NCBI RefSeq assembly: GCF_030269645.1 | Contig: NZ_BSTR01000031.1 | Span: forward strand, 49,785-90,801 | DNA: 41,017 nt | Source: Actinokineospora sp. NBRC 105648 | Lineage (GTDB): Bacteria > Actinomycetota > Actinomycetes > Mycobacteriales > Pseudonocardiaceae | Direction of reading: 5' to 3' | Shown here: positions 1-8,257 of the stretch, piece by piece | How the letters are laid out: every line of letters starts with the position of its first letter | Numbering within the stretch: position 1 is the stretch's first letter | Notes under the pieces: generated by a model | What the model saw: the letters and a program-made list of their open reading frames with translations, nothing else | Databases searched by the model: none | What the model was told of the DNA's origin: nothing | Translations under genes and position numbers: made by a program

Positions 1-109
1 AGCAGATCACCCATAGGCGAACCACCGCCAAGATGGTCAGCACACCCGTTCCGTGCGCGAGCAGGGCGGCGTCCCACCGATCACCGCGATGCCCACCGAC
101 CTCCACCAC
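1..109 (-). CDS. Possible 5' part of a small membrane protein, cut by window edge
   Basis: On the minus strand an open frame runs from tandem GTG codons (109 or 106) to the window edge with no stop. It encodes a short polar start followed by a hydrophobic stretch (about ALLAHGTGVLTILAVV), as at the N-terminus of a membrane protein. A G-rich stretch precedes the GTG but there is no clean Shine-Dalgarno. The gene would diverge from the dehydrogenase at 266, leaving about 155 bp for promoters. Only 36 codons are visible and no family can be named, so this is a weak call. Confidence 0.25.
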   Translation of the reverse strand, partial: MVEVGGHRGDRWDAALLAHGTGVLTILAVVRLWVIC

Positions 110-265
110 CCCGACGCCATAAGAGACAACCGGCGCCCATCGACCACCTCGGTCACCCACGTGCCTCCCCCGACAGGGAGCGAAGTCCAACACATCGGAG
201 TGGGGGCGGGGTTGAACGAGCGTTAACCTCACCCGCGACACAGGTACAGGGCGAAGGGAACGCAC

Positions 266-1024
266 ATGCAGATCGACGGGACCGCGGCCATCGTCACCGG
301 GGGTGCCTCCGGGCTCGGTGGGGCGACCGCGCAGGCGCTCGCGGCCAAGGGCGCGTCGGTGTTCGCCTTCGATCTGCCCGCCGCCGTGGCGAACGCGCCC
401 GAGGTGGCTGGGGTCACCTACCTGGCCACCGATGTGACCGACCCCGAGCAGGTCCAGGCGTCCGTGGCCGAGGCGTCGGGGGCCGCGGCGCCGTTGCGGA
501 TCGTGGTGAACTGCGCGGGGATCGGGCCGTCGGCGCGGATCCTGTCGAAGAAGGGGCCGCACGACCTCGGGTTGTTCCGGAAGGTCATCGAGGTCAACCT
601 GATCGGCACCTTCAACGTCGTCACCCTCGCCGCCGCCGCGATCGCGCGGACCGAGGCGCTCGAGCACGGGCAGCGCGGCGTGGTGATCAATACCGCCTCG
701 ATCGCCGCGTTCGACGGGCAGATCGGGCAGGCCGCGTACGCCGCGTCCAAGGGTGGGGTCGTCGGGCTGACCCTGCCCGCCGCGCGGGACCTGGCCAGTT
801 CCGGGATCCGGGTGGTGACGATCGCCCCCGGCATCATCGACACCCCGATGCTGGCCACGGTCAGCGAGGAGTTCCGCGCGGCCCTGGCCGAGGGGGTGCC
901 GTTCCCCAAGCGCCTGGGCAAGCCCGAGGAGTACGCCGGGCTGGCCCTGTCGATCATCGATCAGGACTACCTCAACGGCGAGGTCATCCGCCTGGACGGA
1001 TCCCTGCGGATGGCCCCCCGCTAG
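266..1024 (+). CDS. Short-chain dehydrogenase (3-hydroxyacyl-CoA dehydrogenase type 2-like)
   Basis: A classical SDR of 252 residues, the usual family length. The NAD-binding glycine motif TGGASGLG lies at residues 11-18, NCAG at 82-85, and the catalytic Ser145, Tyr158 and Lys162 are all in place (YAASK). The C-terminal half (PGIIDTPML, GKPEEYAGL, LNGEVIRLDG) reads like the 3-hydroxyacyl-CoA/17-beta-hydroxysteroid dehydrogenase type 10 branch. The likely role is NAD-dependent oxidation of a 3-hydroxyacyl-CoA or similar alcohol in the cytoplasm. The ATG has GAAGGGA 6 bp upstream. It stands alone on this strand and converges on the MBL gene with a 3-bp gap. The exact substrate is unproven. Confidence 0.9.
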   Translation: MQIDGTAAIVTGGASGLGGATAQALAAKGASVFAFDLPAAVANAPEVAGVTYLATDVTDPEQVQASVAEASGAAAPLRIVVNCAGIGPSARILSKKGPHDLGLFRKVIEVNLIGTFNVVTLAAAAIARTEALEHGQRGVVINTASIAAFDGQIGQAAYAASKGGVVGLTLPAARDLASSGIRVVTIAPGIIDTPMLATVSEEFRAALAEGVPFPKRLGKPEEYAGLALSIIDQDYLNGEVIRLDGSLRMAPR

Positions 1025-1027
1025 CCC

Positions 1028-1654
1028 CTAGTGCCCCCGGTCGATCCACTCCTGCAGGTGCGGTGACTCGGCCGCGATCGTGGTCGAGTGACCGTGGCCG
1101 GTGTGCACGATCGTCTCCCCCGGCAGCGCCAGCAGCCGCTCGGAGATCGAGTCGATGATCGTCGGGAAGTCGCTGAACGAGCGCCCGGTCGCGCCCGGCC
1201 CGCCCTCGAACAGGGTGTCGCCGCTGAACACCACGCCCAGCTGCGGCGCGTAGACGCACACCGCGCCCGGCGCGTGGCCCGGCGTGTGCATGACCTCGAG
1301 GAAGACACCGCCGACCTCGAACTGCTGGCCGTCGTGCAGCGGCTCGTAGTCGGCGTCGGGGTAGACGCGGCGCCACAGCTCCTCGTCGGCGGGGTGCAGG
1401 TGGACGAGGGCGTCGGTCGCCTCGGCGAGGTCCTGGGCGGCGTTGATGTGGTCGTCGTGGGCGTGCGTGCAGATGATCGCCACCACCCGCCGGTCGTCGA
1501 CGGCGGCGAGGATCTCGTCCGGGTCGTGCGCCGCGTCGATGATCACCACCTCGGAGTCGTCGCCGACCAGCCACACGTTGTTGTCGACCTCCCACGTGCC
1601 GCCGTCGAGGCTGAACGTGCCGGAGGTGACCACGTGCTCGACGCGGTGCGACAT
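1028..1654 (-). CDS. MBL-fold metallo-hydrolase coupled to mscR
   Basis: A metallo-beta-lactamase-fold hydrolase of 208 residues. The metal-binding THAHDDH lies at residues 63-69 (His64, His66, Asp68, His69), with further ligands in HTPGHAPG, SGDTLF and the C-terminal HTGHGHST, as in glyoxalase II-type thioesterases. The start is set by an ATGA overlap with the upstream dehydrogenase stop. A longer frame to 1828 only shadows that gene. The tight link to S-(hydroxymethyl)mycothiol dehydrogenase (the Mycobacterium tuberculosis Rv2259-Rv2260 arrangement) suggests it hydrolyses S-formylmycothiol to formate and mycothiol. That substrate is inferred from context. Confidence 0.9.
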   Translation of the reverse strand: MSHRVEHVVTSGTFSLDGGTWEVDNNVWLVGDDSEVVIIDAAHDPDEILAAVDDRRVVAIICTHAHDDHINAAQDLAEATDALVHLHPADEELWRRVYPDADYEPLHDGQQFEVGGVFLEVMHTPGHAPGAVCVYAPQLGVVFSGDTLFEGGPGATGRSFSDFPTIIDSISERLLALPGETIVHTGHGHSTTIAAESPHLQEWIDRGH

Positions 1655-2739
1655 CAGAGCACCACCACCGAGCGCAGGACGTCGCCGCGGTGCATGCGCT
1701 CGAACGCCTGCTCCACGCCGTCGAGGTCGATCGTCTCGGAGACGAACGCGTCGAGGTCCAGGCGGCCCTGCTGGTAGAGGTCGACCAGGTACGGGAAGTC
1801 GCGCGAGGGCAGGCAGTCGCCGTACCAACTGGACTTGAGCGCGCCGCCGCGGGAGAAGAAGTCGATCAGCGGCAGCTCGACCGCCAGCTCCGGCGTCGGC
1901 ACGCCGACCAGCACCACGGTGCCCGCCAGGTCGCGCGCGTAGAACGCCTGCTTCCAGGTCTCCGGGCGCCCTACCGCGTCGATCACCACGTCCGCGCCGA
2001 AGCCGCCGGTGAGCTCCTGGATGGCCGCCACCGGGTCACCGGACTTGGCGTTGACGGTGTGCGTGGCGCCGATCCCCTTGGCCCACTCCAGTTTCCGGTC
2101 GTCGACGTCCACGCCGATGATCGTGGTCGCCCCCGCCAGCCGCGCGCCCGCGATCGCCGCGTCGCCCACCCCGCCGCAGCCGATCACCGCGACGCTGTCG
2201 CCGCGGCCGACGCCGCCGGTGTTGATCGCCGCGCCGATACCCGCCATCACACCGCAGCCGAGCAGCCCGACCGCGGCCGGGGACGCCGTCGGGTCGACCT
2301 TCGTGCACTGTCCACTGTGGACGAGCGTCTTCTCCGCGAAGGCCCCGATGCCCAGCGCGGGCGAGAGCGGCGTGCCGTCGGCCAGCGTCATCGGCTGGGC
2401 GGCGTTGTGGGTGTTGAAGCAGTACCACGGCTTGCCCTTGACGCAGGCGCGGCACTTCCCGCACACCGCGCGCCAGTTGAGGATCACGAAGTCGCCGGGC
2501 GCGACGTCGGTGACGCCCTCGCCCACGGTCTCCACGATCCCGGCCGCCTCGTGCCCGAGCAGGAACGGGAACTCGTCGTTGATCCCGCCCTCGCGGTAGT
2601 GCAGGTCGGTGTGGCAGACCCCGCACGACTGCACGCGGACCACGGCCTCACCCGGCCCGGGGTCGGGCACCACGATCGTCTCGACGCTGACCGGTTGTCC
2701 CTTGGCGCGGGCGACGACGCCCCGTACCTGCTGCGGCAT
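1654..2739 (-). CDS. mscR: S-(hydroxymethyl)mycothiol dehydrogenase / S-nitrosomycothiol reductase
   Basis: A zinc-dependent medium-chain alcohol dehydrogenase of 361 residues. It has the catalytic-zinc segment SCGVCHTD, the GHEAAG motif, the structural zinc ligands C-x2-C-x2-C-x7-C (from CGKCRAC to WYC), and the Rossmann motif GCGGVGDAA. The N-terminus and the [11 protein letters not shown] segment match the mycothiol-dependent class. The enzyme oxidises the formaldehyde-mycothiol adduct with NAD and reduces S-nitrosomycothiol. The ATG has GAGGAG 5 bp upstream. It is the first gene of a two-gene operon, coupled by ATGA to the MBL hydrolase, so adduct oxidation and thioester hydrolysis would be made together. 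Confidence 0.93.
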   Translation of the reverse strand: MPQQVRGVVARAKGQPVSVETIVVPDPGPGEAVVRVQSCGVCHTDLHYREGGINDEFPFLLGHEAAGIVETVGEGVTDVAPGDFVILNWRAVCGKCRACVKGKPWYCFNTHNAAQPMTLADGTPLSPALGIGAFAEKTLVHSGQCTKVDPTASPAAVGLLGCGVMAGIGAAINTGGVGRGDSVAVIGCGGVGDAAIAGARLAGATTIIGVDVDDRKLEWAKGIGATHTVNAKSGDPVAAIQELTGGFGADVVIDAVGRPETWKQAFYARDLAGTVVLVGVPTPELAVELPLIDFFSRGGALKSSWYGDCLPSRDFPYLVDLYQQGRLDLDAFVSETIDLDGVEQAFERMHRGDVLRSVVVL

Positions 2740-2815
2740 GCATGCTCCTCATCGAGTCGGCTCGGTGCCAACGGTATTCGAGGCCCCATCCGCCTGCGCG
2801 CCAGATGCCCCGGGG

Positions 2816-4459
2816 CTAGATGTCCCCCACGTACGGGATCTCCATGACCGCGGGCGAGGTCATCCAGGCGCGCAGCGCGAACGTGGCCCGCACGTCGTCC
2901 TCGTTGTACTCCAGCAACCGCTTGCGCTGCGGCAGTTCGGGCACGCCACCGTCCAACCCGACCGCGTCGCGGTACCAACGCATCGAGTTCTCGCCGCCCG
3001 CCTCGGGGTCGCGCCACTTGAACCCGGCGACCGGGGCGATCGTCTTGAGCCCCTTGCCGTGCGAGCACAGGAAGTACTCGCGGACGCTGCCGAACAGGTC
3101 GAACCACTGGTCGGACTCGATGAAGTTGAGCACCTCGCGCCGCGAGGGCATGCCGGGGTACTGGCCGAACCGCTTCACCGAGGCCAGCAGCCAGCGGTTC
3201 TCGGCGAGCTCGTTGTAGCAGTAGGCGCGGAAGGTCAGCCCGCGCTCGGCGGCGGCGCGCCGGATCCCGCTGAGCCACTGCCAGAACTCGGCGAACGAGC
3301 GGGCCTCGTCGTCGGTGGGCAGCGGCTCCCAGCTGACGAACGCGCGGTAGCCGTGCGGTTCGCCGACGTCGGCCCCGCTGAGCAGCGCGCCCCACAGGTA
3401 CGCGCCCGCGTCGCCGAAGCTCTCCATGTCCACGTCGACCTCGACGTCGGCGCGCGGCACCCCGACCGAGACGGTGCGCCGCACCACGGTGAGGTCGGCC
3501 AGCCACGCCCGGGCCAGGCCGACCGCGTCGTCGAGCGGCATGCCCACCAGCGGCGGCAGGTCGCGGTCGCCCGGGTCGACCAGGGCGAGCTCGTCGACGG
3601 TGGTGACCCCGGCGGCCCGCAGCATCCCGGCGTCCTCGCCGCGCACGACCAGGCTGACGTCGCGCGCGTCCAGCAGGGCCGCCTCGCACACCTGCCACCA
3701 CGGGCAGCTGCGGCACTCCACGATCCGCGACGGCTCGGCCAGCGGGTGCGCGCCGGTCGCCGCCGCGGTCGCGACCGCCACCCGGTCTGCGAACCGGGAG
3801 TCGTACTCGGCCAGCGCGGTGCGCCCACCCGGCCAGGTGGGCGCCTCCAGGTCGTGCCAGACGACGATGTCGCCCTCGAGGCCCACGACGCCCGCGAGCG
3901 CGTGCCGCTCGTCGGCGAAGCCACCGGCCTGCAGGAGCCTGCGGGTGTGCGCGAGGCGCAGCTGGTCGCGCGGCTGCGGGCGGACCTTGTGCTTGGGATC
4001 GGGACTGCCACCCACCTCGGCGAGGTCGGTGAGCACGGACGTGCGCGCGCCGGAACCGGGATCGATGGTCTTGTGCCGGACCACCAGGACCGGCACGTAC
4101 CCACCGGCGGTGCGCACCAGCAGGTCGATCGCGCCGCGCCTGCTGGTGGCCTGGTCGCGCGGGAGCTGCGGGGCCCAGATGAAGTCGCGGCCCGCGCGCA
4201 GCGCCTCGACCGTGGCGGCCTCGCGCTCGGCGGCGCGCAGCTCGGGCCCGGTCGGGATCTCGTGCCAACGGTCGCCGAACCGCGCGGCGAGCTGGTCGGC
4301 GACCGCCCGCCGGTGCGCGGTGGCGTCGGCTTTGCGCAGCTCAGCGGTGGGGTCGGGGGCACCGCGGGGGGCATCGCGCATGGCCGGGTCGTGCTCCAGG
4401 TGCACACGACGCCTGCAGCGGCTCACCACGCCGGCGTCGAGGAGCACCGTTGTAGTCAC
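2816..4459 (-). CDS. TM0106-family RecB-like nuclease with RNase H-type C-terminal domain
   Basis: A two-domain putative nuclease of 547 residues from a GTG start, chosen because VLLDAGVVSRC is the expected beginning of this family. The N-terminal half resembles the RecB/Cas4 fold: Cys15 plus a later C-x2-C-x5-C (CRSCPWWQVC, about residue 247) could hold an iron-sulfur cluster. The lysine motif reads VVRHK where E-x-K is canonical. The C-terminal half looks like the RNase_H_2 fold, with an acidic DMES strand near residue 350 and a terminal YNEDDVRAT motif. Its role is probably DNA repair or nucleic-acid processing, but it is untested in this family. It is monocistronic, opposite the gene at 4541. 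Confidence 0.8.
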   Translation of the reverse strand: MTTTVLLDAGVVSRCRRRVHLEHDPAMRDAPRGAPDPTAELRKADATAHRRAVADQLAARFGDRWHEIPTGPELRAAEREAATVEALRAGRDFIWAPQLPRDQATSRRGAIDLLVRTAGGYVPVLVVRHKTIDPGSGARTSVLTDLAEVGGSPDPKHKVRPQPRDQLRLAHTRRLLQAGGFADERHALAGVVGLEGDIVVWHDLEAPTWPGGRTALAEYDSRFADRVAVATAAATGAHPLAEPSRIVECRSCPWWQVCEAALLDARDVSLVVRGEDAGMLRAAGVTTVDELALVDPGDRDLPPLVGMPLDDAVGLARAWLADLTVVRRTVSVGVPRADVEVDVDMESFGDAGAYLWGALLSGADVGEPHGYRAFVSWEPLPTDDEARSFAEFWQWLSGIRRAAAERGLTFRAYCYNELAENRWLLASVKRFGQYPGMPSRREVLNFIESDQWFDLFGSVREYFLCSHGKGLKTIAPVAGFKWRDPEAGGENSMRWYRDAVGLDGGVPELPQRKRLLEYNEDDVRATFALRAWMTSPAVMEIPYVGDI

Positions 4460-4540
4460 ACACCGCAGCTTAGTTGCGGTGGGCGACGAACCCGAGACGG
4501 CCGGCGTGCCCAGCCGGATCACCGCCAGTAGGTTCTCCCC

Positions 4541-4999
4541 ATGGCGCGGAAGAAGGCAGCGGGCTCGCCGCGGGTCACCCCGGGCAAGGCCAAGAACGCG
4601 ATCGCGGTGGCGAAGGTGCTCGGACCCGTCGTGCTGCCGGTCGTCACCCCGTACGTGGTCAAGACCGCCGCGGCGGTGCGCGACCGCTGGGACCGGCGGA
4701 AGGCGCGGCGGCTGGGCGTCGCGGTCGACGACCTCGGCCAGTACAGCGGTCGCGGCGGGTCGCTGCACGCGCGGATCGCGGGCGCGGCGAGCGGGCTGAC
4801 CGAGCTGCGCACCAAGCGCGACGCCAAGCCCGAGGACGTGGCGTTCGCCGACGAGGCCGAGGGCAAGCTCCGGCAGCTGGCCGCCGCCGTGCGGGCCGCC
4901 GAGCGGATGCCGACGCCGCGCAGGCGGGCCGCGCACCGGGCGGTGGGCACCGAGCTGGACGCCATCGAGGAGCGGTTGCTGCACGCCCTCGGCGTCTGA
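4541..4999 (+). CDS. DUF6474-like conserved actinobacterial protein
   Basis: A basic protein of 152 residues beginning MARKKAAGSPRVTPGKAKN. It has a short hydrophobic stretch (VLGPVVLPVVTPYVVK, about residues 26-41), then an Arg/Lys-rich segment (RDRWDRRKARRLG) and an alpha-helical C-terminal half rich in Ala, Glu and Arg. I recognise the pattern of the actinobacterial DUF6474 family, whose function is unknown. The positive charge and amphipathic helices would fit membrane or nucleic-acid association, but nothing in the sequence decides this. It diverges from the nuclease and ends 64 bp before the next start. Confidence 0.7.
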   Translation: MARKKAAGSPRVTPGKAKNAIAVAKVLGPVVLPVVTPYVVKTAAAVRDRWDRRKARRLGVAVDDLGQYSGRGGSLHARIAGAASGLTELRTKRDAKPEDVAFADEAEGKLRQLAAAVRAAERMPTPRRRAAHRAVGTELDAIEERLLHALGV

Positions 5000-5063
5000 T
5001 CAGGTGGGACTTGGCGGCGGGGTGGTACAGGCCACTGGACACCGCCGAATACGCTATGGGGTT

Positions 5064-5618
5064 GTGCCCCCCGGTCGAGTGACACCGCCTCGCGCTTTCC
5101 GCGCGCTGCGCGGCGTCCTCTTGGGGCTGTCGACCTCGACGTTGGCCGTCGCCGCGCACGGCATGGCCGGTGGTGGCGTGCCGGACACCGCGGTCACCCT
5201 GGCGCTCACCGCGCTGGTGGCCTGGGCGGGCACAGCGCTGGCCGACCGCCGCGGCGGCCTGGTCGCGACGCTGGCGCTGCTGGGTGTCAGCCAGCTGAGC
5301 CTGCACGTGTTGCTCACCGATATCACCGACCCGCACGCGGGGCACCTGCACGCCGCGGGCGTCAGCGACTCCCTGATGGTGACCACGCACGTGGTCGCCA
5401 CCGTGCTCAGCGCGGTCTTGCTCACCGGCGCGTCCCAGGCGTTGACCGCAATCGCTGCCGCGCTGGCGGGGCTGGTGCGGGCCATCGCGATCACCGCGCC
5501 GCCGATCGCGCCCGCGCCCGCGGCCACGACCGCGCCCATCGCCGTCGCGCCCGGGCATCTGCTCACCGTGGTCCTCCGCGTGGTCTGCGGCCGCCGCGGC
5601 CCCCCGCTCCCCTCCTGA
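5064..5618 (+). CDS. Polytopic membrane protein at head of copper operon
   Basis: A protein of 184 residues from GTG 5064 with about four hydrophobic segments: STSTLAVAAHGMAG, TAVTLALTALVAWAGTAL, GLVATLALLGVSQL and VVATVLSAVLLTGASQALTAIAAAL. A His-containing loop (DPHAGHLHAAG) and MVTTHVV could bind metal. TACGCT at 5050-5055 resembles a -10 box 9 bp before the start and there is little Shine-Dalgarno, so a leaderless mRNA is possible. GTG 5004 and GTG 5079 are alternatives. It lies 68 bp upstream of ycnI-copC-copD on the same strand, which suggests a part in copper uptake or delivery. The family is not named. Confidence 0.65.
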   Translation: MPPGRVTPPRAFRALRGVLLGLSTSTLAVAAHGMAGGGVPDTAVTLALTALVAWAGTALADRRGGLVATLALLGVSQLSLHVLLTDITDPHAGHLHAAGVSDSLMVTTHVVATVLSAVLLTGASQALTAIAAALAGLVRAIAITAPPIAPAPAATTAPIAVAPGHLLTVVLRVVCGRRGPPLPS

Positions 5619-5686
5619 TCCCCGACACCCCCGAACGGGTCCGACACTGGGCCCGCCCTCTCGTGCACATCAGGAGAACCATCCCC

Positions 5687-6451
5687 ATGTCGACTCATCG
5701 TTTCGTCGCGCGCGCGGGCGTCCTGCTCGCCGTCGCGGGCACCGCCGTGTTGTTCGGCACCGGCGTCGCCTCCGCGCACGTCACCGCCAAGGTCATCGGC
5801 GAGACCGCCGCCCAGGGCGGATACACCAAGATCACCTTCCGGGTGCCGAACGAGGACGCGAGCGCGGGCACCGTCAAGCTCGAGGTCAAGTTCCCGGCCG
5901 AGTACCCGTTGGCCTCGCTGCGCACCAAGCCGCTGGCGGGCTGGACCGCGGCGATCGTCAAGGCCAAGCTGGACAAGCCGATCACCTCGCACGGCACCGA
6001 GATCACCGAGGCGGTCAGCACGGTCACCTGGACCGCCGCCCCGGGCACCCGGATCGGCCCCGGCGAGTTCGCCGAGTTCGAGGTCTCCGGCGGCGCGCTG
6101 CCGACCAACACCGAGCAGCTCGTGCTGCCCACCACCCAGACCTACGACAGCGGCAAGGTCGTGGCCTGGGACGCCCCGCCGCCCGCCGCGGGCGCCGAGG
6201 AGCCGGAGCACCCGGCACCGGTGATCAAGCTGACCAAGGCGGACGCGGGCGACTCGCACGACGCGGTCGCGCCCGCCGCCAACGCCACCGACACGCACAA
6301 GGAGGCCGCGGCGGCCTCCTCGGGCGCGGACAACACCGCCCGCTGGCTCGGCGGCGCGGGCTTGGCCGTCGGCGCGCTCGGCCTGGGGCTCGGCGCGGGC
6401 GCCACGCTGCGGGCGCGGCGCGCGGTGGCCGCGGCGAAGGCGGGCGAGTAG
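5687..6451 (+). CDS. ycnI: YcnI-family copper-binding cell-surface protein
   Basis: A protein of 254 residues. The signal peptide (1-30, ending GVASA) is followed directly by His31, so the mature chain starts HVTAK, which is the mono-histidine copper site of YcnI (DUF1775). The beta-sandwich shows TFRVPNED, a GW pair (AGWTA) and the GPGEFAEFEVSGGALP block typical of the family. An Ala/Glu/Asp-rich stalk (about 165-215) leads to one C-terminal transmembrane helix and a basic tail. It probably acts outside the membrane as a Cu(II) metallochaperone with CopC/CopD. The ATG at 5687 has GGAG 8-9 bp upstream. The next gene starts 3 bp after its stop. Confidence 0.92.
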   Translation: MSTHRFVARAGVLLAVAGTAVLFGTGVASAHVTAKVIGETAAQGGYTKITFRVPNEDASAGTVKLEVKFPAEYPLASLRTKPLAGWTAAIVKAKLDKPITSHGTEITEAVSTVTWTAAPGTRIGPGEFAEFEVSGGALPTNTEQLVLPTTQTYDSGKVVAWDAPPPAAGAEEPEHPAPVIKLTKADAGDSHDAVAPAANATDTHKEAAAASSGADNTARWLGGAGLAVGALGLGLGAGATLRARRAVAAAKAGE

Positions 6452-6454
6452 CGG

Positions 6455-7006
6455 ATGCGGACCCTCGGCCGAGCCGTCGGCGCGCTGGTGGTGGCCCTGT
6501 TCGCCGTGGTCGGCCTGGCCGGTCCGGCGCTGGCGCACAACCAACTGGTCTCCAGCAACCCGGCCGACAAGGCGAGCCTGGAGACCGGGCCCGGCACGAT
6601 CGAGTTGACCTTCGACCAGCCGGTGCAGGCCGGTGAGAACCTCAACACGCTCGTGGTCGTGGGTCCGGCGGGCAAGGACCAGTGGCAGGCCGGAAAGGCG
6701 GCGGTGCGCGGCAACGTCGTCTCCGCCCCGCTCCGCCCGCTCGGCCCGGCCGGGGAGTACCGCGTCGGCTACCGGATCCTGTCCGCCGACGGCCACCCGG
6801 TGACCGGCGAGATCAAGTTCACCCTCACCAAGGCGGGCAACGGCACCCCGGCGCCCGCCGAGGAGGTCGCGCAGGACACGGGCACCCCCGCGGCCTCGAC
6901 GCCGGACGACGGCGGCGTGCCGGTGTGGGTGTGGATCGGCGGCGCCGTGCTGCTGCTCGGCGCGGGCATCGTGCTGGCCATGCGACTCGGCGGTTCGACG
7001 CCGTGA
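6455..7006 (+). CDS. copC: CopC-domain copper resistance protein
   Basis: A protein of 183 residues. The signal peptide ends PALA, giving a mature N-terminal His28 (HNQLVSSNPAD), the Cu(II) ligand of CopC. LTFDQPV and the second-ligand motif SADGHPVTGE match the CopC beta-barrel. A Pro/Thr-rich linker and a single transmembrane helix (VWVWIGGAVLLLGAGIVLAM) tether it, as in many Gram-positive CopC proteins. It would pass copper to the CopD permease encoded next. It follows ycnI by 3 bp and overlaps copD by GTGA, so it belongs to a tightly coupled operon. Confidence 0.93.
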   Translation: MRTLGRAVGALVVALFAVVGLAGPALAHNQLVSSNPADKASLETGPGTIELTFDQPVQAGENLNTLVVVGPAGKDQWQAGKAAVRGNVVSAPLRPLGPAGEYRVGYRILSADGHPVTGEIKFTLTKAGNGTPAPAEEVAQDTGTPAASTPDDGGVPVWVWIGGAVLLLGAGIVLAMRLGGSTP

Positions 7007-8022
7007 GCCAGACCCGGACCACCGCCACCGCGCGCCCGCACCTGGTGGCCGTGCTCGTCGCCTGCTCGGTCGTCGGCGTCCTCATCGGGCTGACGATCGT
7101 GGCGACCGAGCCGGTCCCCGGGCTGCCGGAGCCGGGGGCGGTGGTCCGGGTCGGCCTGCCGGTGGTGCGGGTGCTGCTGGACATGTCGGCGGTGATCACC
7201 GTCGGGCTGTGCCTGCTGCCGCTGGTCATCGGCTTCGACCGGCCGAAGCTGGCCGAACCGGTGCTGGCGGTCGCCCGCCGGGTGGCGATGGTGGCCGCCC
7301 TGGTCTGGGCCACCGCCGCGCTGGTCGCCCTGGTCCTGCAGACCGCGGAGCTGAAGCCGGGTCAGAACGTCTCGGCGGCGGCGGTGCTGGAGTACGTCGA
7401 CACCGTCGGCGCGGGCAAGGCCCTGCTGTTCGTGGCGATCTTCGCCCTGATCAGCTTCGCCCTGTCGCTGTGGTCGGTCCGGGTCGGCGAGTTGGTCCCG
7501 GCCGAGCTGCGGGCGGCGGTCGCGATGTTCGCGCTGCTCCCGCTGCCGGTCACCGGCCACGCGACCAACTGGCGCTGGCACGACTTCACGATGATCTCGA
7601 TGGAACTGCACGTGCTGAGCGCGGCGGCGTGGACCGGCGGACTCGGCGCGGTGGTGGTCCTGCTGTCGGCCAACCGGACCCTGCTGGCCCTGGCCCTGCC
7701 GCGCTTCTCCAGGCTCGCCACGATCTGCCTGCTGGTGGTCACCGCGACCGGGGTGTTCAACGGTGCGGTGGAGCTGCTGGTGAACCCCACCCACTCGCTG
7801 TGGACGGCGCTGTTCACCACCAGCTACGGCGTCCTGCTGGTGCTGAAGACGGCTTGCCTGATCGGCCTGGCCGCCCTCGGCGCCACCATCCGCTGGCGGC
7901 TGATGCCCGCGATCGCAGCGCACCAGCGCACGGCGCTGCTCGGCTGGGCGACGATGGAGCTGGGCATCATGGGCCTGGCCTTCGGCTTCGCGGTGATCCT
8001 GAGCCGGGCCCCGGTCTCCTGA
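7003..8022 (+). CDS. copD: CopD-family copper permease
   Basis: An integral membrane protein of 339 residues with about eight hydrophobic helices. The GTG start overlaps the copC stop (GTGA). A longer frame upstream is a shadow of copC. The CopD-domain core is in the second half: FALLPLPVTGHATNW, then ELHVLSAAAWTGGLG, with conserved His and Trp, and later TGVFNGAVE. Partnered with a secreted CopC and YcnI, it probably moves copper across the membrane; the CopC/CopD pair is usually thought to import. It is the last gene of the operon. The 67-bp gap to the next ORF contains an inverted repeat (8057-8074). Confidence 0.92.
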   Translation: MSQTRTTATARPHLVAVLVACSVVGVLIGLTIVATEPVPGLPEPGAVVRVGLPVVRVLLDMSAVITVGLCLLPLVIGFDRPKLAEPVLAVARRVAMVAALVWATAALVALVLQTAELKPGQNVSAAAVLEYVDTVGAGKALLFVAIFALISFALSLWSVRVGELVPAELRAAVAMFALLPLPVTGHATNWRWHDFTMISMELHVLSAAAWTGGLGAVVVLLSANRTLLALALPRFSRLATICLLVVTATGVFNGAVELLVNPTHSLWTALFTTSYGVLLVLKTACLIGLAALGATIRWRLMPAIAAHQRTALLGWATMELGIMGLAFGFAVILSRAPVS

Positions 8023-8056
8023 GTTCACGCTCCGGCCCCCGGCCGCCTCTTAGTGA

Positions 8057-8074
8057 TCGACAGCGTCCTGTCGA
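8057..8074. promoter_or_regulatory. Inverted repeat upstream of sigma-4 locus
   Basis: TCGACAG-CGTC-CTGTCGA is a perfect 7-bp inverted repeat with a 4-nt centre. It ends 15 bp before the GTG of the small membrane ORF. It may be an operator, or a hairpin limiting read-through from copD. No regulator is assigned. Confidence 0.4.
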
Positions 8075-8089
8075 CCAGTGAGGTGCACC

Positions 8090-8257
8090 GTGAACGAGAC
8101 AGTCGGGCTGCTCGGCGTGGTGGTAGCGGTCCTGAGCCACGGACTGATCATCTGGCGGGCGGTCGCCCGCGACCGGCGGGCCCGTGAACGCGCACGGGTG
8201 AACGGGTTGCGGGCCCTCGTCCGCACCGCGCGCTCCCGCCCCGGCAGCGCCAGGTGA
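8090..8257 (+). CDS. Small membrane ORF, possibly the 5' half of a frameshifted membrane-anchored sigma-4 protein
   Basis: 55 codons from GTG, with GAGG a few bases upstream. The product has one N-terminal hydrophobic helix (VGLLGVVVAVLSHGLIIW) followed by an Arg-rich tail (ARDRRARERARVNGLRALVR). Its stop overlaps the start of the sigma region-4 ORF by GTGA. The DNA for its last dozen codons, read one base back, gives RALPPRQRQ, the usual beginning of sigma region 4. It is therefore either an independent coupled gene or the front of a single protein of about 98 residues made by a -1 shift. Coding evidence for the short form alone is modest. Confidence 0.5.
   Translation: MNETVGLLGVVVAVLSHGLIIWRAVARDRRARERARVNGLRALVRTARSRPGSAR

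Noticed and set aside
2609..4531. Long plus-strand open frame opposite mscR and the nuclease gene
   Set aside because: Composition is Arg/Gly/Val-biased without motifs, while the minus strand encodes recognisable proteins. It is a GC shadow.
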